34,708 nt of DNA from Alphaproteobacteria bacterium. GTDB taxonomy: Bacteria; Pseudomonadota; Alphaproteobacteria; UBA6615. The stretch spans positions 1-34,708 of the forward strand of contig JBDXCV010000005.1 in assembly GCA_039980135.1 (NCBI GenBank), given 5' to 3'. Shown piece by piece: positions 23,077-31,032 of this stretch (positions within the stretch are counted from its first letter, which is position 1; the number at the start of each line of letters is the position of its first letter). The position numbers and the translations under genes are program-made. The notes under the pieces are model-generated. The model made no database searches. It saw only the letters and a program-made list of their open reading frames with translations, and was not told the origin of the DNA.

Positions 23077-24153
23077 TTGAAACATCCCACCAAATTTCTC
23101 GCAGCTGGCGCATTTGCCGCCGCCTTCGCATTCACTCAGAATGCCGCGGTAGCCGACAGCTTTACGCTGCGGATCGCAGCGGGCCATCCGGCCGCACCGC
23201 TCGCACAGGTCAACCAGCTTCAGAAAACCTTCGTTCCGAATGTGACCAAGCGCGTCGCGGCGGAGACCGACCATAAGGTTCGGTTCATCGAGGGTTACGG
23301 CGGCACGATCGCCAACCTCTTCGAGGTTCTCGAATCCACGCAAAAAGGTCTCGTCGATATCGGCGCCATTTGCTCCTGCTTCGAGCCAACCAAGCTGTTT
23401 CACTACAACATTTCCTATTTCGTGCCGTTCATGTCGGGTGATCCGCATGTGATCGGCCCGGCCGGACGCAAGCTCTGGACCGAATTCGACTACTTCGCCA
23501 AGGAGGTCGAGAAAAATTACAATCAGGTCTACCTCGGTTCCGGCGCGACGGACGATTACGGCATCGGCACCACGTTCCCCTGGACGAAGGCCGAAGAGCT
23601 CAAAGGCGTAAAAGTGGGTGCGGCCGGCCCGAACCTGCCCTGGCTCGACTATGCCGGCGCGGCCAAGGTCCAAACCAACCTGAACGAGGTCTACAACGCA
23701 CTGCAGTCGGGCGTGTATGACGGCGTGGTGATTTTCCCGGCACCGTATTTCGGCTTCAAGTTCGGCGAAGTCGCAAAATATTACACCACCATGGGCTGGG
23801 GTTCGGTCATCAACTACCCGGTCAATGTGAACAAGGATACGTGGGCCAAGCTTCCTGACTCCGTGAAGAAGATCATCACCGAGGAAGCCGCCGTTTATGA
23901 AAAGGCGGTCGACGAGGAAAGCGCGACGAAGTTCACTTCGGCGCTCGAAGCACTCAAGAAACAGGGCGTGACCGTACGTGATCTCGGCGACGTGGAACGG
24001 GGCAAGATGGCCCGCACCATCGAGCCCTGGGTCAACGAGAAGGCTGCAGAGTATGAGGCGCAGGGCGTTCCAGGCAAGGCTACGTTCCGCCGCTACATCG
24101 CTTTGGTCAAGGCCGAAGGCGGCAAGCCTGTCTACGATTACACCATCAAGTAA
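23077..24153 (+). CDS. TRAP substrate-binding protein 2 of a tandem trio (DctP family)
   Basis: A 358-residue exported DctP-family protein, closely similar to the genes on both sides. Start TTG at 23077: AAGGAG lies 6 nt upstream and the product begins MKHPTKFLAAG with a normal signal peptide (cleavage near AVA, residue 26). An in-frame ATG at 23020 would place a hydrophilic stretch ahead of the signal and is rejected. The CxC pair is C99/C101; the glycine replacing the classical arginine is G181 in VKVGAAGPNLPW. Residues 109-168 differ most from protein 1 (HYNISYFVPFMSG, RKLWTEF, YLGSGATDD), which suggests a different ligand or affinity. A 21-bp inverted repeat lies in its leader and a terminator follows. 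Confidence 0.94.
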   Translation: MKHPTKFLAAGAFAAAFAFTQNAAVADSFTLRIAAGHPAAPLAQVNQLQKTFVPNVTKRVAAETDHKVRFIEGYGGTIANLFEVLESTQKGLVDIGAICSCFEPTKLFHYNISYFVPFMSGDPHVIGPAGRKLWTEFDYFAKEVEKNYNQVYLGSGATDDYGIGTTFPWTKAEELKGVKVGAAGPNLPWLDYAGAAKVQTNLNEVYNALQSGVYDGVVIFPAPYFGFKFGEVAKYYTTMGWGSVINYPVNVNKDTWAKLPDSVKKIITEEAAVYEKAVDEESATKFTSALEALKKQGVTVRDLGDVERGKMARTIEPWVNEKAAEYEAQGVPGKATFRRYIALVKAEGGKPVYDYTIK

Positions 24154-24174
24154 ATCACTCACATGATGGGAAAC

Positions 24175-24199
24175 GGGCGGCCCTCGGGTCGCCCTTTTT
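24175..24199 (+). terminator. Terminator after binding protein 2
   Basis: Stem GGGCGGCC / GGTCGCCC with loop CTCG and TTTTT, 21 nt past the stop codon. The core is the same as the terminator after binding protein 1, evidence that the duplicated unit included gene and terminator. Confidence 0.9.
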
Positions 24200-24363
24200 C
24201 TTTGCGGGCTTGTCCTCTACGAAACCAGACCTTCTCGCGTGCCCCTTCCCTTCAAGCCCAATCCGACCCACACTGTCGGGATTGTGTATGAGCATTTTCC
24301 ACTCGCGTTCCAGTATTTGCCCGACCGGGCTTCGACAATGGAAACGACCAGGGGGAATTCCCA

Positions 24364-25449
24364 ATGCAATCATCAAATCAGATAGTCCGTACGGCCCTAT
24401 TCGCGGGCTCCGTCGCGATCGGGATGGCGGCCTTGCAGCCGTCAGGTAGCGCCGACACATTCACGATGCGCATCGCTGCCGGCCATCCGGCAGCGCCACT
24501 TTCACAGGTCAACCAGCTGCAGAAAACCTTCGTTCCGAATGTCACCAAGCGTGTCGCAGCCGAGACCGAGCACAAGATCAAGTTCATCGAAGGATATGGT
24601 GGCACCATCGCCAACCTCTTCGAAGTGCTGGAATCGACCCAGAAGGGTCTGGTCGATTTCGGATCGATCTGTTCGTGTTTCGAGCCAACGAAGCTCTTCG
24701 TGCACAACATCAACTACTTCACCCCGTTCATTTCCGGCGATCCCAAGATCATGGGGCCGGCGACCCGCCAGTTGCATGACGAGTACGACTATTTCGCGAA
24801 GAACTTCGATCGGTACAACCAGACCTTTCTTGGCGGTGGCGCCGTCGATGATTACGGGCTGGGTACCACCTTCGCATGGTCGAAGATGTCGGACCTCAAG
24901 GGCGTCAAGGTTGGCGCCGCGGGGCCCAACCTGCCATGGCTCGATTACGCCGGCGCGGCGAAGGTCCAGACCAATCTCAACGAGGTCTATAACGCGCTGC
25001 AGTCCGGCGTTTATGACGGCATCGTCATCTTCCCCGCCCCCTATTTCGGGTTCAAGTTTGGCGAGGTCGCGAAATTCTACACGACCATGGGCTGGGGTTC
25101 CGTGACGGCCTATCCCCTGTCGGTGAACAAGGACAGCTGGGCCAAACTTCCTGCGAACGTGCAGAAGATCATTCAGGAAGAAATGCCGGTCTATGAAGCC
25201 GCCATAGAGCAGGAAAGCACGATCAAATATGTGACGGCACTCGAGAACCTCAGGAAACAGGGCGTGACGGTGCGTGATCTCGACCCGGCCGTGCGGCGCG
25301 AAATGGCGCAAGCCATCGAACCCTGGGTCAACCAGAAGGCGCAGGAGTATGAGGACGCCGGCGTCCCCGGCAAGGCCACGTTCCGTCGCCTGATCGAACT
25401 GGCCATCGCGAAGGGCGCCAAGCCGGTCCACAAATACTCGATCAACTAG
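24364..25449 (+). CDS. TRAP substrate-binding protein 3 of a tandem trio (DctP family)
   Basis: A 361-residue exported DctP-family protein. The signal peptide is cleaved near GSA (residue 30), and this N-terminus differs from those of the other two. CxC pair C103/C105; G184 replaces the classical arginine in VKVGAAGPNLPW. In the variable segment it is closer to protein 1 (FVHNINYFTPFISGDPKIMGP) than to protein 2. The C-terminal third is the most diverged of the three (EEMPVYEAAIEQES, DPAVRREMAQ). The ATG follows AGGGGGAA by about 7 nt. It has its own leader of 210 bp and its own terminator, so it is likely a separate transcript. The membrane partner is presumably the divergent dctQM. Confidence 0.94.
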   Translation: MQSSNQIVRTALFAGSVAIGMAALQPSGSADTFTMRIAAGHPAAPLSQVNQLQKTFVPNVTKRVAAETEHKIKFIEGYGGTIANLFEVLESTQKGLVDFGSICSCFEPTKLFVHNINYFTPFISGDPKIMGPATRQLHDEYDYFAKNFDRYNQTFLGGGAVDDYGLGTTFAWSKMSDLKGVKVGAAGPNLPWLDYAGAAKVQTNLNEVYNALQSGVYDGIVIFPAPYFGFKFGEVAKFYTTMGWGSVTAYPLSVNKDSWAKLPANVQKIIQEEMPVYEAAIEQESTIKYVTALENLRKQGVTVRDLDPAVRREMAQAIEPWVNQKAQEYEDAGVPGKATFRRLIELAIAKGAKPVHKYSIN

Positions 25450-25471
25450 AAATCGGTTCCTTCGTCAAAGG

Positions 25472-25499
25472 AAAGGGCGGCCGGAAGGCCGCCCTTTTT
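25472..25499 (+). terminator. Terminator after binding protein 3
   Basis: A perfect 11-bp stem (AAAGGGCGGCC / GGCCGCCCTTT) with tetraloop GGAA and TTTTT, 22 nt past the stop. The outer stem matches those after proteins 1 and 2, while the loop has changed. Confidence 0.92.
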
Positions 25500-25532
25500 C
25501 TTTGTTCCAGTCCACCTTTCGCTACCCTGCAA

Positions 25533-25847
25533 TCAGACTGGAGGTAATTCGATACCCGCGTCCTTTGCTATCAGCGAGACCGGATGCTCGACGACCGGCG
25601 TGACCTCCACATCGAAGAAGAAGCGGTGAAGCGGTAGCGACAGGAAGGCCGCATGCAAATCGTCATGATCCTTCGCCTGCCAGAGCGAGATCGTTGCCTG
25701 GGTGGCCGTAGCACGCCAGGCACGAACGATGTAGCCATCGGCGATCAGTTCCTTGGCACGAGCCGCTTCCTTGGCGCGCTCCTGTGTTTCGGTGTCGGTG
25801 TCCCAGTGCTCGGGAATGCGAACCCAGTATTTGAGAATGTAAAGCAT
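25533..25847 (-). CDS. Muconolactone isomerase-like small protein
   Basis: A 104-residue protein with the dimeric alpha+beta (ferredoxin-like) pattern of muconolactone delta-isomerase: an opening strand MLYILKYWVRIPEHWD, a helix ERAKEAARAKELIADG, the strand IVRAWRATATQATISLWQA, then a helix DHDDLHAAFLSLPL and the closing FFFDVEVTPVVEHP. In the beta-ketoadipate route that enzyme shifts the double bond of muconolactone, but similar small proteins have other or unknown roles and no other catechol-pathway gene is here. The ATG at 25847 is preferred (GGGGAG 8 nt upstream); an ATG at 25871 would add eight residues. It is convergent with the third binding-protein unit. Confidence 0.75.
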   Translation of the reverse strand: MLYILKYWVRIPEHWDTDTETQERAKEAARAKELIADGYIVRAWRATATQATISLWQAKDHDDLHAAFLSLPLHRFFFDVEVTPVVEHPVSLIAKDAGIELPPV

Positions 25848-26057
25848 CGACGAAACTCCCCATTTTTTCATACATGCGAGAACTTAGTCCTCGCAGATCT
25901 TGAGCGCACCGCCTCGTCCGCCAGACACTCATGCAAGCGCCGCACGAATCTCATTCATGCAATTACGACATCAGTAAACTGGTGCGCTTGCCGTTTCGCC
26001 GAACGTCTGCATCACCGAGAGTGCCGCTATCGGAAACAATCAACAGCGGAGGCCCAC

Positions 26058-26570
26058 ATGGCCGAGAATCAGCAAACCTCGTTCGACGTCGTGTGCGAGA
26101 TGGAAGCCAAGTCGGTGGGAAAAATGCGTACCGAAGTCGACGCGCGCATGGTGGTCGGCCCCTTGGATTCGCCGATGTATGAGCACCGCTTCGAAATGGC
26201 ATCCGACGAAGGTTCTTTTCATGGCGGCGCCGATTCCGCACCCCCGCCCCTGGCCTTCTTCTGCACCGGCCTCGTGACCTGCCTGATGACGCAGGTTCGT
26301 GCTTTTGCCAAGCGCCTGCGCGTTCCCGTGGGAGATGTGAGGGTCACAGCCGACATCAAGTGGGAAGGCCGGCAAACGGGCCGCGCGCCCTACACCGCGC
26401 ATCCGATACATTTCCGGCTCGATATCGACCTCGACACGGATGCACCACTCGATGACCAACGAAGGGTCCTAAACGCTGCGGAGTTGGGCTGTTTCGTGGA
26501 AGCCACGCTCGCCAACCCGGTTCCGGTCGAGCATCGCCTGCGAGACGGTGACGGGTGGATTGACGCATAA
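26058..26570 (+). CDS. OsmC family protein, second copy
   Basis: A 170-residue OsmC-fold protein. The first cysteine is C69 in FFCTGLVTCLMTQVRAFAKRL (with an extra C75), the second C145 in AELGCFVEATLANPVPVEHRL. The latter lacks the usual CP motif, so peroxidase activity is less certain than for the copy at 17298-17762, from which it is well diverged. The ATG at 26058 has AGCGGAGG upstream; the longer in-frame reading runs back antisense into the neighbouring gene and is rejected. It is divergent from the muconolactone isomerase-like gene across 210 bp with no other feature I can name. Confidence 0.85.
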   Translation: MAENQQTSFDVVCEMEAKSVGKMRTEVDARMVVGPLDSPMYEHRFEMASDEGSFHGGADSAPPPLAFFCTGLVTCLMTQVRAFAKRLRVPVGDVRVTADIKWEGRQTGRAPYTAHPIHFRLDIDLDTDAPLDDQRRVLNAAELGCFVEATLANPVPVEHRLRDGDGWIDA

Positions 26571-26686
26571 GAGCGATAAAATGTGGTCGACACCGGCGTT
26601 GAATCCAGCCCAAACCGTGGCCCCTGAATGCAAACAATCAGACGGCGACAGCGGCGCTCCTGCCAGCCTCCACACCGCGCGCCGAC

Positions 26687-27613
26687 TTAGATTTCGCCGC
26701 TCGCCTCGCCGCGTGGCGGCGACTGGAACTTTTCCTTCAGAAAATCGACGAAGACCCGAACCTTGAGCGGCATATAGTCCCGCGTCGGGTACATCAGCCA
26801 AACCGCGTTATCAAAACGCGAGGCTGTGACCTCGTAATCCGGGAAGAGATCGACCAGATCACCGTCATGTAGCGCGTACCCGACAATCCATCGCGCCTGG
26901 AGCACGATCCCCATGCCGTCGATCGCCAGATCCTTGAGGGTGATCGCATTCGAGGTCGTGCAGTTGCCTCGTACAGGAATTTCGATGGTTTCGGCATCGG
27001 GCTTGCGGAAACGCCAACGGTGGCTGAAACCAGGCAACGAAAGCGGCATGCAATTATGTTCGCTCAGATCGTAGGGGTGTTTGGGGCAACCGCGACGCTC
27101 GATATAGGTCGGGCTGGCGCACACAACAGCCACGAGAGACGCGATTTTGGTCGCGATATAGCTCGACTCGTCGAGCGGTCCAATTCGAAAGGCGGCGTCC
27201 ACGCGTTCACTCAAAAGGTCGACCGCCTCGTCGGTTAGCACCAGATCGAACGAGACATCAGGATAGAGTTCGGAAAACGCGGGCAATAAGGGAACAATAT
27301 TCGCCTGAGCGAAACTGACCGGGGCTGTGATCCGCAAGATTCCCCGAGGCTGCCGAGATACATTCGTCGCCAACGTCTGGGCGTGGCCAATTTCTTCAAT
27401 GATCGGCTCAATATTCTGGAAGTAGATGCTACCGGCCTCGGTCGGCGATAACCGACGGGTCGTGCGCTGAAACAGGCGTGTCCCCAACTCGGATTCCAAT
27501 GAAGCAATGGTGCGCGAAATTGACGACGGATCAATCTGCCGGTCGCGCGCGACGGCTGCGAAACTGCCGCGGCGCATGACTTCAACGAATATCTGGAGGG
27601 AATCGACGTCCAT
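26687..27613 (-). CDS. LysR family transcriptional regulator
   Basis: A 308-residue regulator. The N-terminal helix-turn-helix is complete: LQIFVEVMRRGSFAAVARDR, then IDPSSISRTIASLESELGTRLFQRTTRRLSPTEAG. The C-terminal co-inducer domain follows from about residue 90 (GILRITAPVSFAQANIVPLL). The form is that of the large CrgA/DmlR-like branch. It is divergent from the orphan TRAP binding protein at 27724 with a 110-bp gap containing an inverted repeat typical of LysR sites. It therefore most likely regulates that gene, perhaps with the acoABC operon beyond it. The C-terminus is short and polar (SPPRGEASGEI). Confidence 0.93.
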   Translation of the reverse strand: MDVDSLQIFVEVMRRGSFAAVARDRQIDPSSISRTIASLESELGTRLFQRTTRRLSPTEAGSIYFQNIEPIIEEIGHAQTLATNVSRQPRGILRITAPVSFAQANIVPLLPAFSELYPDVSFDLVLTDEAVDLLSERVDAAFRIGPLDESSYIATKIASLVAVVCASPTYIERRGCPKHPYDLSEHNCMPLSLPGFSHRWRFRKPDAETIEIPVRGNCTTSNAITLKDLAIDGMGIVLQARWIVGYALHDGDLVDLFPDYEVTASRFDNAVWLMYPTRDYMPLKVRVFVDFLKEKFQSPPRGEASGEI

Positions 27614-27637
27614 TCATGTCTCTCACGCAATAAACTA

Positions 27638-27669
27638 GTGCAATTCTACTCTTTTTCTGTTCGTTGCAC
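27638..27669. promoter_or_regulatory. Inverted repeat, candidate LysR binding site
   Basis: GTGCAA (27638-27643) and TTGCAC (27664-27669) form an inverted repeat separated by 20 nt, in the gap between the LysR gene and the divergent binding-protein gene. The right half could double as a -35 box. The arms are further apart than in the simple T-N11-A motif, so this is a moderate guess. Confidence 0.4.
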
Positions 27670-27723
27670 ACGGGTTTCATGGACGTAGCAATTCAAAGAA
27701 CAAGCAAACTCCGGAGGAAAACC

Positions 27724-28821
27724 ATGAAACAAAGTGATCGTATTTCAAGCTGCGTGCGCGCGACGGTCGCCGCCACCTTGGGGTTGGCCGTAGTTGCCAT
27801 ATCCCAGCCGGCCGAGGCACAGGAGACAATTGATCTCACATTCCTGTCCGGCTATCCGCCCCCCGCAACCATGGTGAAGGCCGTCCTTGAGGGGTTCGTG
27901 CCTGCGGTCGACGCGGCGCTCGCGAAGACGGGTAACTACAAGATCAATTGGAATCTTGCCCATTCAGGGCAGATCGCGCGTCCGCGTGGCGAATTGGAGG
28001 CCACCGAGGCCGGCCTCGGTGACATCACAATCATCCAATTACCGTTCCACACTGACCGCCTGCCGCTGCACGAGTTGCCGTTCAAGACGCCCTTCACATC
28101 TCGCGATCTGCGCCTGATGAGCGACATATTCATGGAGATGGAAGCTGATATTCCGGCGTTCAAGAAACTGTGGGACGGCGTCGGGCAGACCAACCTTTAC
28201 CTCACAGGGACGGTTGACAACTACCACATCATTTCGAGCAAGAAGGCGACCAGGATATCCGACCTCAAGGGACGCAAAGTCGGAGCCGCCGGTCCAAACT
28301 TGCCATGGGCCACGGCCATCGGCGCGGCGGGTGTTCAGACCAACCTGGCCGATGCCTACAACAGCCTGAGCACGGGTATTTACGACAATATGATTGTCTG
28401 GGCCGAAGCGATGGGCACATTCAAACTTTGCGAACCTGCTCCCTTTGTTCTGGATCCGGCCTTCGGCGCCATTCTTGCGCAGGCGCTGACGGTCAACACC
28501 GATCGTCTCAACGATCTCCCTTCGGAAGTCCAGGCCGTGCTGCGCAACAACGCAAGGGGCTGGCACAAAATGAACGCCGACTTGGTCGAGAACGGCGCCG
28601 AAAAGGGTTTCGCCTCATGCAAAGCCAACTTCGGAACCGAAGTTGAGGTGCTCTCGGAGGATGAGCGCAAGCAGTGGGCTGCCGCGTTGCCGCCAATGGC
28701 AAAGGAGTGGGCTACACGCGCCAATGCGCAGGGCTTGCCCGGGACACAGATTCTGAAGCGCTACATGGATGCCATGCGGGCCAACAATCAGCCGCTGCTC
28801 CGACATTGGGATCGCGACTAA
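27724..28821 (+). CDS. Orphan TRAP substrate-binding protein (DctP family)
   Basis: A 365-residue exported binding protein; signal peptide cleaved near AEA-QE (residue 32). Landmarks are EATEAGLGDITIIQLPFHTDRLPL, DLKGRKVGAAGPNLPW (glycine for the classical arginine) and NSLSTGIYDNMIVWAEAMG. It lacks the CSC motif of the tandem trio and instead resembles the protein at 14055-15155 in the TGNYKINWN segment and the C-terminus (PGTQILKRYMDAMRAN, QPLLRHWDRD). No DctQ or DctM gene adjoins it, so it must borrow a membrane unit; the dctQM of the 12-15 kb operon is the best candidate by similarity. ATG at 27724 follows CGGAGGAAAA. Flanked by a divergent LysR gene and, beyond a terminator, acoABC. Confidence 0.92.
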   Translation: MKQSDRISSCVRATVAATLGLAVVAISQPAEAQETIDLTFLSGYPPPATMVKAVLEGFVPAVDAALAKTGNYKINWNLAHSGQIARPRGELEATEAGLGDITIIQLPFHTDRLPLHELPFKTPFTSRDLRLMSDIFMEMEADIPAFKKLWDGVGQTNLYLTGTVDNYHIISSKKATRISDLKGRKVGAAGPNLPWATAIGAAGVQTNLADAYNSLSTGIYDNMIVWAEAMGTFKLCEPAPFVLDPAFGAILAQALTVNTDRLNDLPSEVQAVLRNNARGWHKMNADLVENGAEKGFASCKANFGTEVEVLSEDERKQWAAALPPMAKEWATRANAQGLPGTQILKRYMDAMRANNQPLLRHWDRD

Positions 28822-28881
28822 GCGTCCAAGTTCGTCTCATGAACACGTGTAGAGCGTGCAGCCACTCCCAAGCTCCCACTA

Positions 28882-28910
28882 AAGCGGTCACAGGGTGACC
28901 GCTTCTTTTC
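28882..28910 (+). terminator. Terminator after the orphan binding protein
   Basis: A perfect 10-bp stem (AAGCGGTCAC / GTGACCGCTT) with loop AGG, followed by CTTTTC, 60 nt past the stop codon. It separates this gene from the acoABC transcript. Confidence 0.85.
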
Positions 28911-29031
28911 TCATGACCTTGGGGATTCATGTGGTTCACACACCAATCTCTTGCGATCCCGGTTGTTTCGATCAACCAATCGACATCGCTAAAGTCCGTT
29001 TAACAATCGAGAACCATTCGGGAGGATCAAG

Positions 29032-30000
29032 ATGCAACTAAGTCGAGACGACCTGCTGTCGGCCTACAGCACAATGGTGACCATCCGAGAATTCGAAGAG
29101 CGTGTCGCCGCGGAATTCGAGACCGGCGATATGCCGGGCTTCGTTCACCTGTACGCCGGCGAGGAAGCTATTGCCGTCGGCGCTTGCCTCGACCTGGACG
29201 ACACCGATGTCATTGGCAGCACCCATCGCGGCCATGGTCATTGCATTGCAAAAGGTTGCGACATCACGGGCATGATGCTCGAGTTGTTCGGTCGGAAAGA
29301 CGGGTTGTGCGGCGGCAAGGGCGGCTCGATGCACATCGCCGATCTGGACAAGGGCATGCTGGGTGCCAACGGCATCGTCGGCGCTGGCGCGCCGCTGATT
29401 ATCGGCGCAGGCCTGACCGCCAAGACACTCAAGAACGGCGGCGTGGCAATTGGTTTCGTGGGCGACGGCGCCACAAACCAGGGTGCCGTGTTCGAATCCA
29501 TGAACCTTGCCGTCGTCCTCGATCTGCCAGTCGTATTCGTATTCGAGAACAACTACATCGGCGAGGGCACGGGTGTTGAATACTCGGTCGGCTCGGGCGA
29601 CATCGCCGGACGTGCATCGGGATTCGGTATGCCCGTGGAAAAGGTCGATGGACGTGACTTCTTTGCTGTCCACGAGGCGATGCGTGCCTGTATCGAACGC
29701 GCACGCAAGGGTGACGGTCCATCGGGAATCGAAGCTCTTTCGCCACGTTACTACGGACACTTCGAGGGTGATCCGCAGGCCTATCGCGGCAAAGGCGAAG
29801 TCGAGAAATACCGCACCGAAGACGACTGCTTGAAAATCTTCCAGCAACGCGTTGTCGAGGCCGGCCTTCTCGAAGAAAACGACATGGACGCGCTTCGCGA
29901 GAATGCGCGCAGCATAGTCGACGACGCGGTGAAGGCTGCGCGCGCGGCACCGCCCCCGGGCGCATCCGATCTTATGACCGATATCTACGTCAGCTATTAA
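29032..30000 (+). CDS. acoA: Acetoin/2-oxoacid dehydrogenase E1 component, alpha subunit
   Basis: A 322-residue thiamine diphosphate-dependent E1 alpha subunit. The cofactor motif runs from GDGATNQG (144-151) to FENN (171-174). Other marks are FVHLYAGEEAIAVG, STHRGHGHCIAKG and GLCGGKGGSMHIAD, all typical of the PdhA/AcoA family. The length and the companion AcoC protein fit acetoin dehydrogenase, which cleaves acetoin-like diketones or 2-oxoacids to an acyl-enzyme intermediate, but a different C4-C5 substrate is possible. Ribosome-binding site GGGAGGATC precedes the ATG. It starts an operon acoA-acoB-acoC-HIBADH with short gaps. The product acts with AcoB in the cytosol. No lipoamide dehydrogenase (E3) gene is present here. 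Confidence 0.92.
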   Translation: MQLSRDDLLSAYSTMVTIREFEERVAAEFETGDMPGFVHLYAGEEAIAVGACLDLDDTDVIGSTHRGHGHCIAKGCDITGMMLELFGRKDGLCGGKGGSMHIADLDKGMLGANGIVGAGAPLIIGAGLTAKTLKNGGVAIGFVGDGATNQGAVFESMNLAVVLDLPVVFVFENNYIGEGTGVEYSVGSGDIAGRASGFGMPVEKVDGRDFFAVHEAMRACIERARKGDGPSGIEALSPRYYGHFEGDPQAYRGKGEVEKYRTEDDCLKIFQQRVVEAGLLEENDMDALRENARSIVDDAVKAARAAPPPGASDLMTDIYVSY

Positions 30001-30015
30001 GCGGGGGAACGAGCA

Positions 30016-31020
30016 ATGGCTATGAAAACGATCCGCGAGGCGCTTAACGAGGCGCTGCGTCAGGAAATGGAACGCGATCCGACGGTCGTGGTGATGGGCG
30101 AAGATGTCGCCGGCGGCGCAGGCCTAGATGGAGAGGAAGACGCATTCGGTGGCGTCATGGGGGTCACCAAGGGTCTCTACGGGCAGTTCAGTGCGTCGCG
30201 GGTGATCGACACCCCCATCAGCGAGACAGCCATCATGGGTATGGCCGCCGGGTCTGCGGCGACGGGCCTGCGCCCTGTTGCCGAACTGATGTTCTGCGAC
30301 TTCATGGGGGTCTGCTTCGACCAGATACTCAATCAAGCCGCCAAGTTCCGCTACATGTTCGGCGGCAAAGCGACGACCCCGATGGTGGTGCGGACCACCT
30401 ATGGCGGCGGGTTGGGCGCAGCCGCGCAACACTCCCAGTGCCTCTACGGCATGTTTACGGCCGTGCCCGGCATCAAATGTGTGGTTCCGTCGAACGCCTA
30501 TGACGCCAAAGGTTTGCTAATTCAAGCCATCCGCGACGACGATCCGGTCATCTTTTTCGAGCATAAGATGATGTACGATATTGAAGCCGAAGTACCCGAC
30601 GAGACCTATGCAATCCCTTTCGGCGAGGCGAACATCTTGCGCGAGGGTTCCGACGTGACCATTGTCGCACTTGGTAAGATGGTGCTCGAAGCCCAAGCCG
30701 CAGCCGAGACGTTGGCCAAAGACGGGATCGAGGCCGAGGTGATCGATCTACGTACCACCTCGCCGATCGACGAAGAAACCATCCTCGAAAGCGTCGAGGA
30801 AACCGGCCGGCTCGTCGTCGTGGATGAAGCCAACCCGCGTTGCAGCATTGCCACCGACGTGGCCGGGCTGGTTGCGGGCGAAGCATTCGAGATGCTCAAG
30901 GCCCCTGTTCGCCAGGTCACCGCGCCCCACGCCCCGGTCCCTTTTGCACCGGAGCTGGAAAAACTCTACCTCCCGAATGCCGACAAGATCGTGGCGGCTG
31001 CGAAAGCGATCGCTGGTTAG
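30016..31020 (+). CDS. acoB: Acetoin/2-oxoacid dehydrogenase E1 component, beta subunit
   Basis: A 334-residue transketolase-like beta subunit. The N-terminal pyrimidine-binding part has VVVMGEDVAGG and the helix ISETAIMGMAAGSAATGLRPVAELMF. The C-terminal transketolase domain has VTIVALGKMVLEAQAAAE, EVIDLRTTSPIDEETI and VDEANPRCS. The insert DAFGGVMGVTKGLYGQF, as I recall the family, is typical of acetoin-type AcoB rather than PdhB. It forms the E1 heterotetramer with AcoA. It lies 15 nt after acoA and 12 nt before acoC. Confidence 0.93.
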   Translation: MAMKTIREALNEALRQEMERDPTVVVMGEDVAGGAGLDGEEDAFGGVMGVTKGLYGQFSASRVIDTPISETAIMGMAAGSAATGLRPVAELMFCDFMGVCFDQILNQAAKFRYMFGGKATTPMVVRTTYGGGLGAAAQHSQCLYGMFTAVPGIKCVVPSNAYDAKGLLIQAIRDDDPVIFFEHKMMYDIEAEVPDETYAIPFGEANILREGSDVTIVALGKMVLEAQAAAETLAKDGIEAEVIDLRTTSPIDEETILESVEETGRLVVVDEANPRCSIATDVAGLVAGEAFEMLKAPVRQVTAPHAPVPFAPELEKLYLPNADKIVAAAKAIAG

Positions 31021-31032
31021 GATCACGTGTCT

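Noticed and set aside
22837-24162. Minus-strand frame of 441 codons opposite binding protein 2 (and a similar one at 24502-25431)
   Set aside because: Both are antisense shadows of the binding-protein genes. Their similarity to each other is explained by the duplication on the plus strand.
21759-25449. The three tandem binding proteins as an assembly or sequencing duplication
   Set aside because: They differ along their whole length, have different signal peptides, start codons (GTG, TTG, ATG) and unrelated leaders. An artefact would be near identical.
25653-26057. N-terminal extension of the second OsmC gene by 135 codons
   Set aside because: It overlaps the muconolactone isomerase-like gene in antisense; a clear ribosome-binding site and family-like start are at 26058.
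28911-29031. Sigma-54 promoter before acoA
   Set aside because: Acetoin operons in some bacteria use one, but no GG-N10-GC element with the proper context was found here, and no AcoR-type activator is nearby.
29032-31020. acoAB as pyruvate dehydrogenase E1
   Set aside because: The third gene has a lipoyl domain fused to an alpha/beta hydrolase rather than an acyltransferase E2, and AcoB carries the insert typical of acetoin-type enzymes. A related 2-oxoacid substrate is not excluded.
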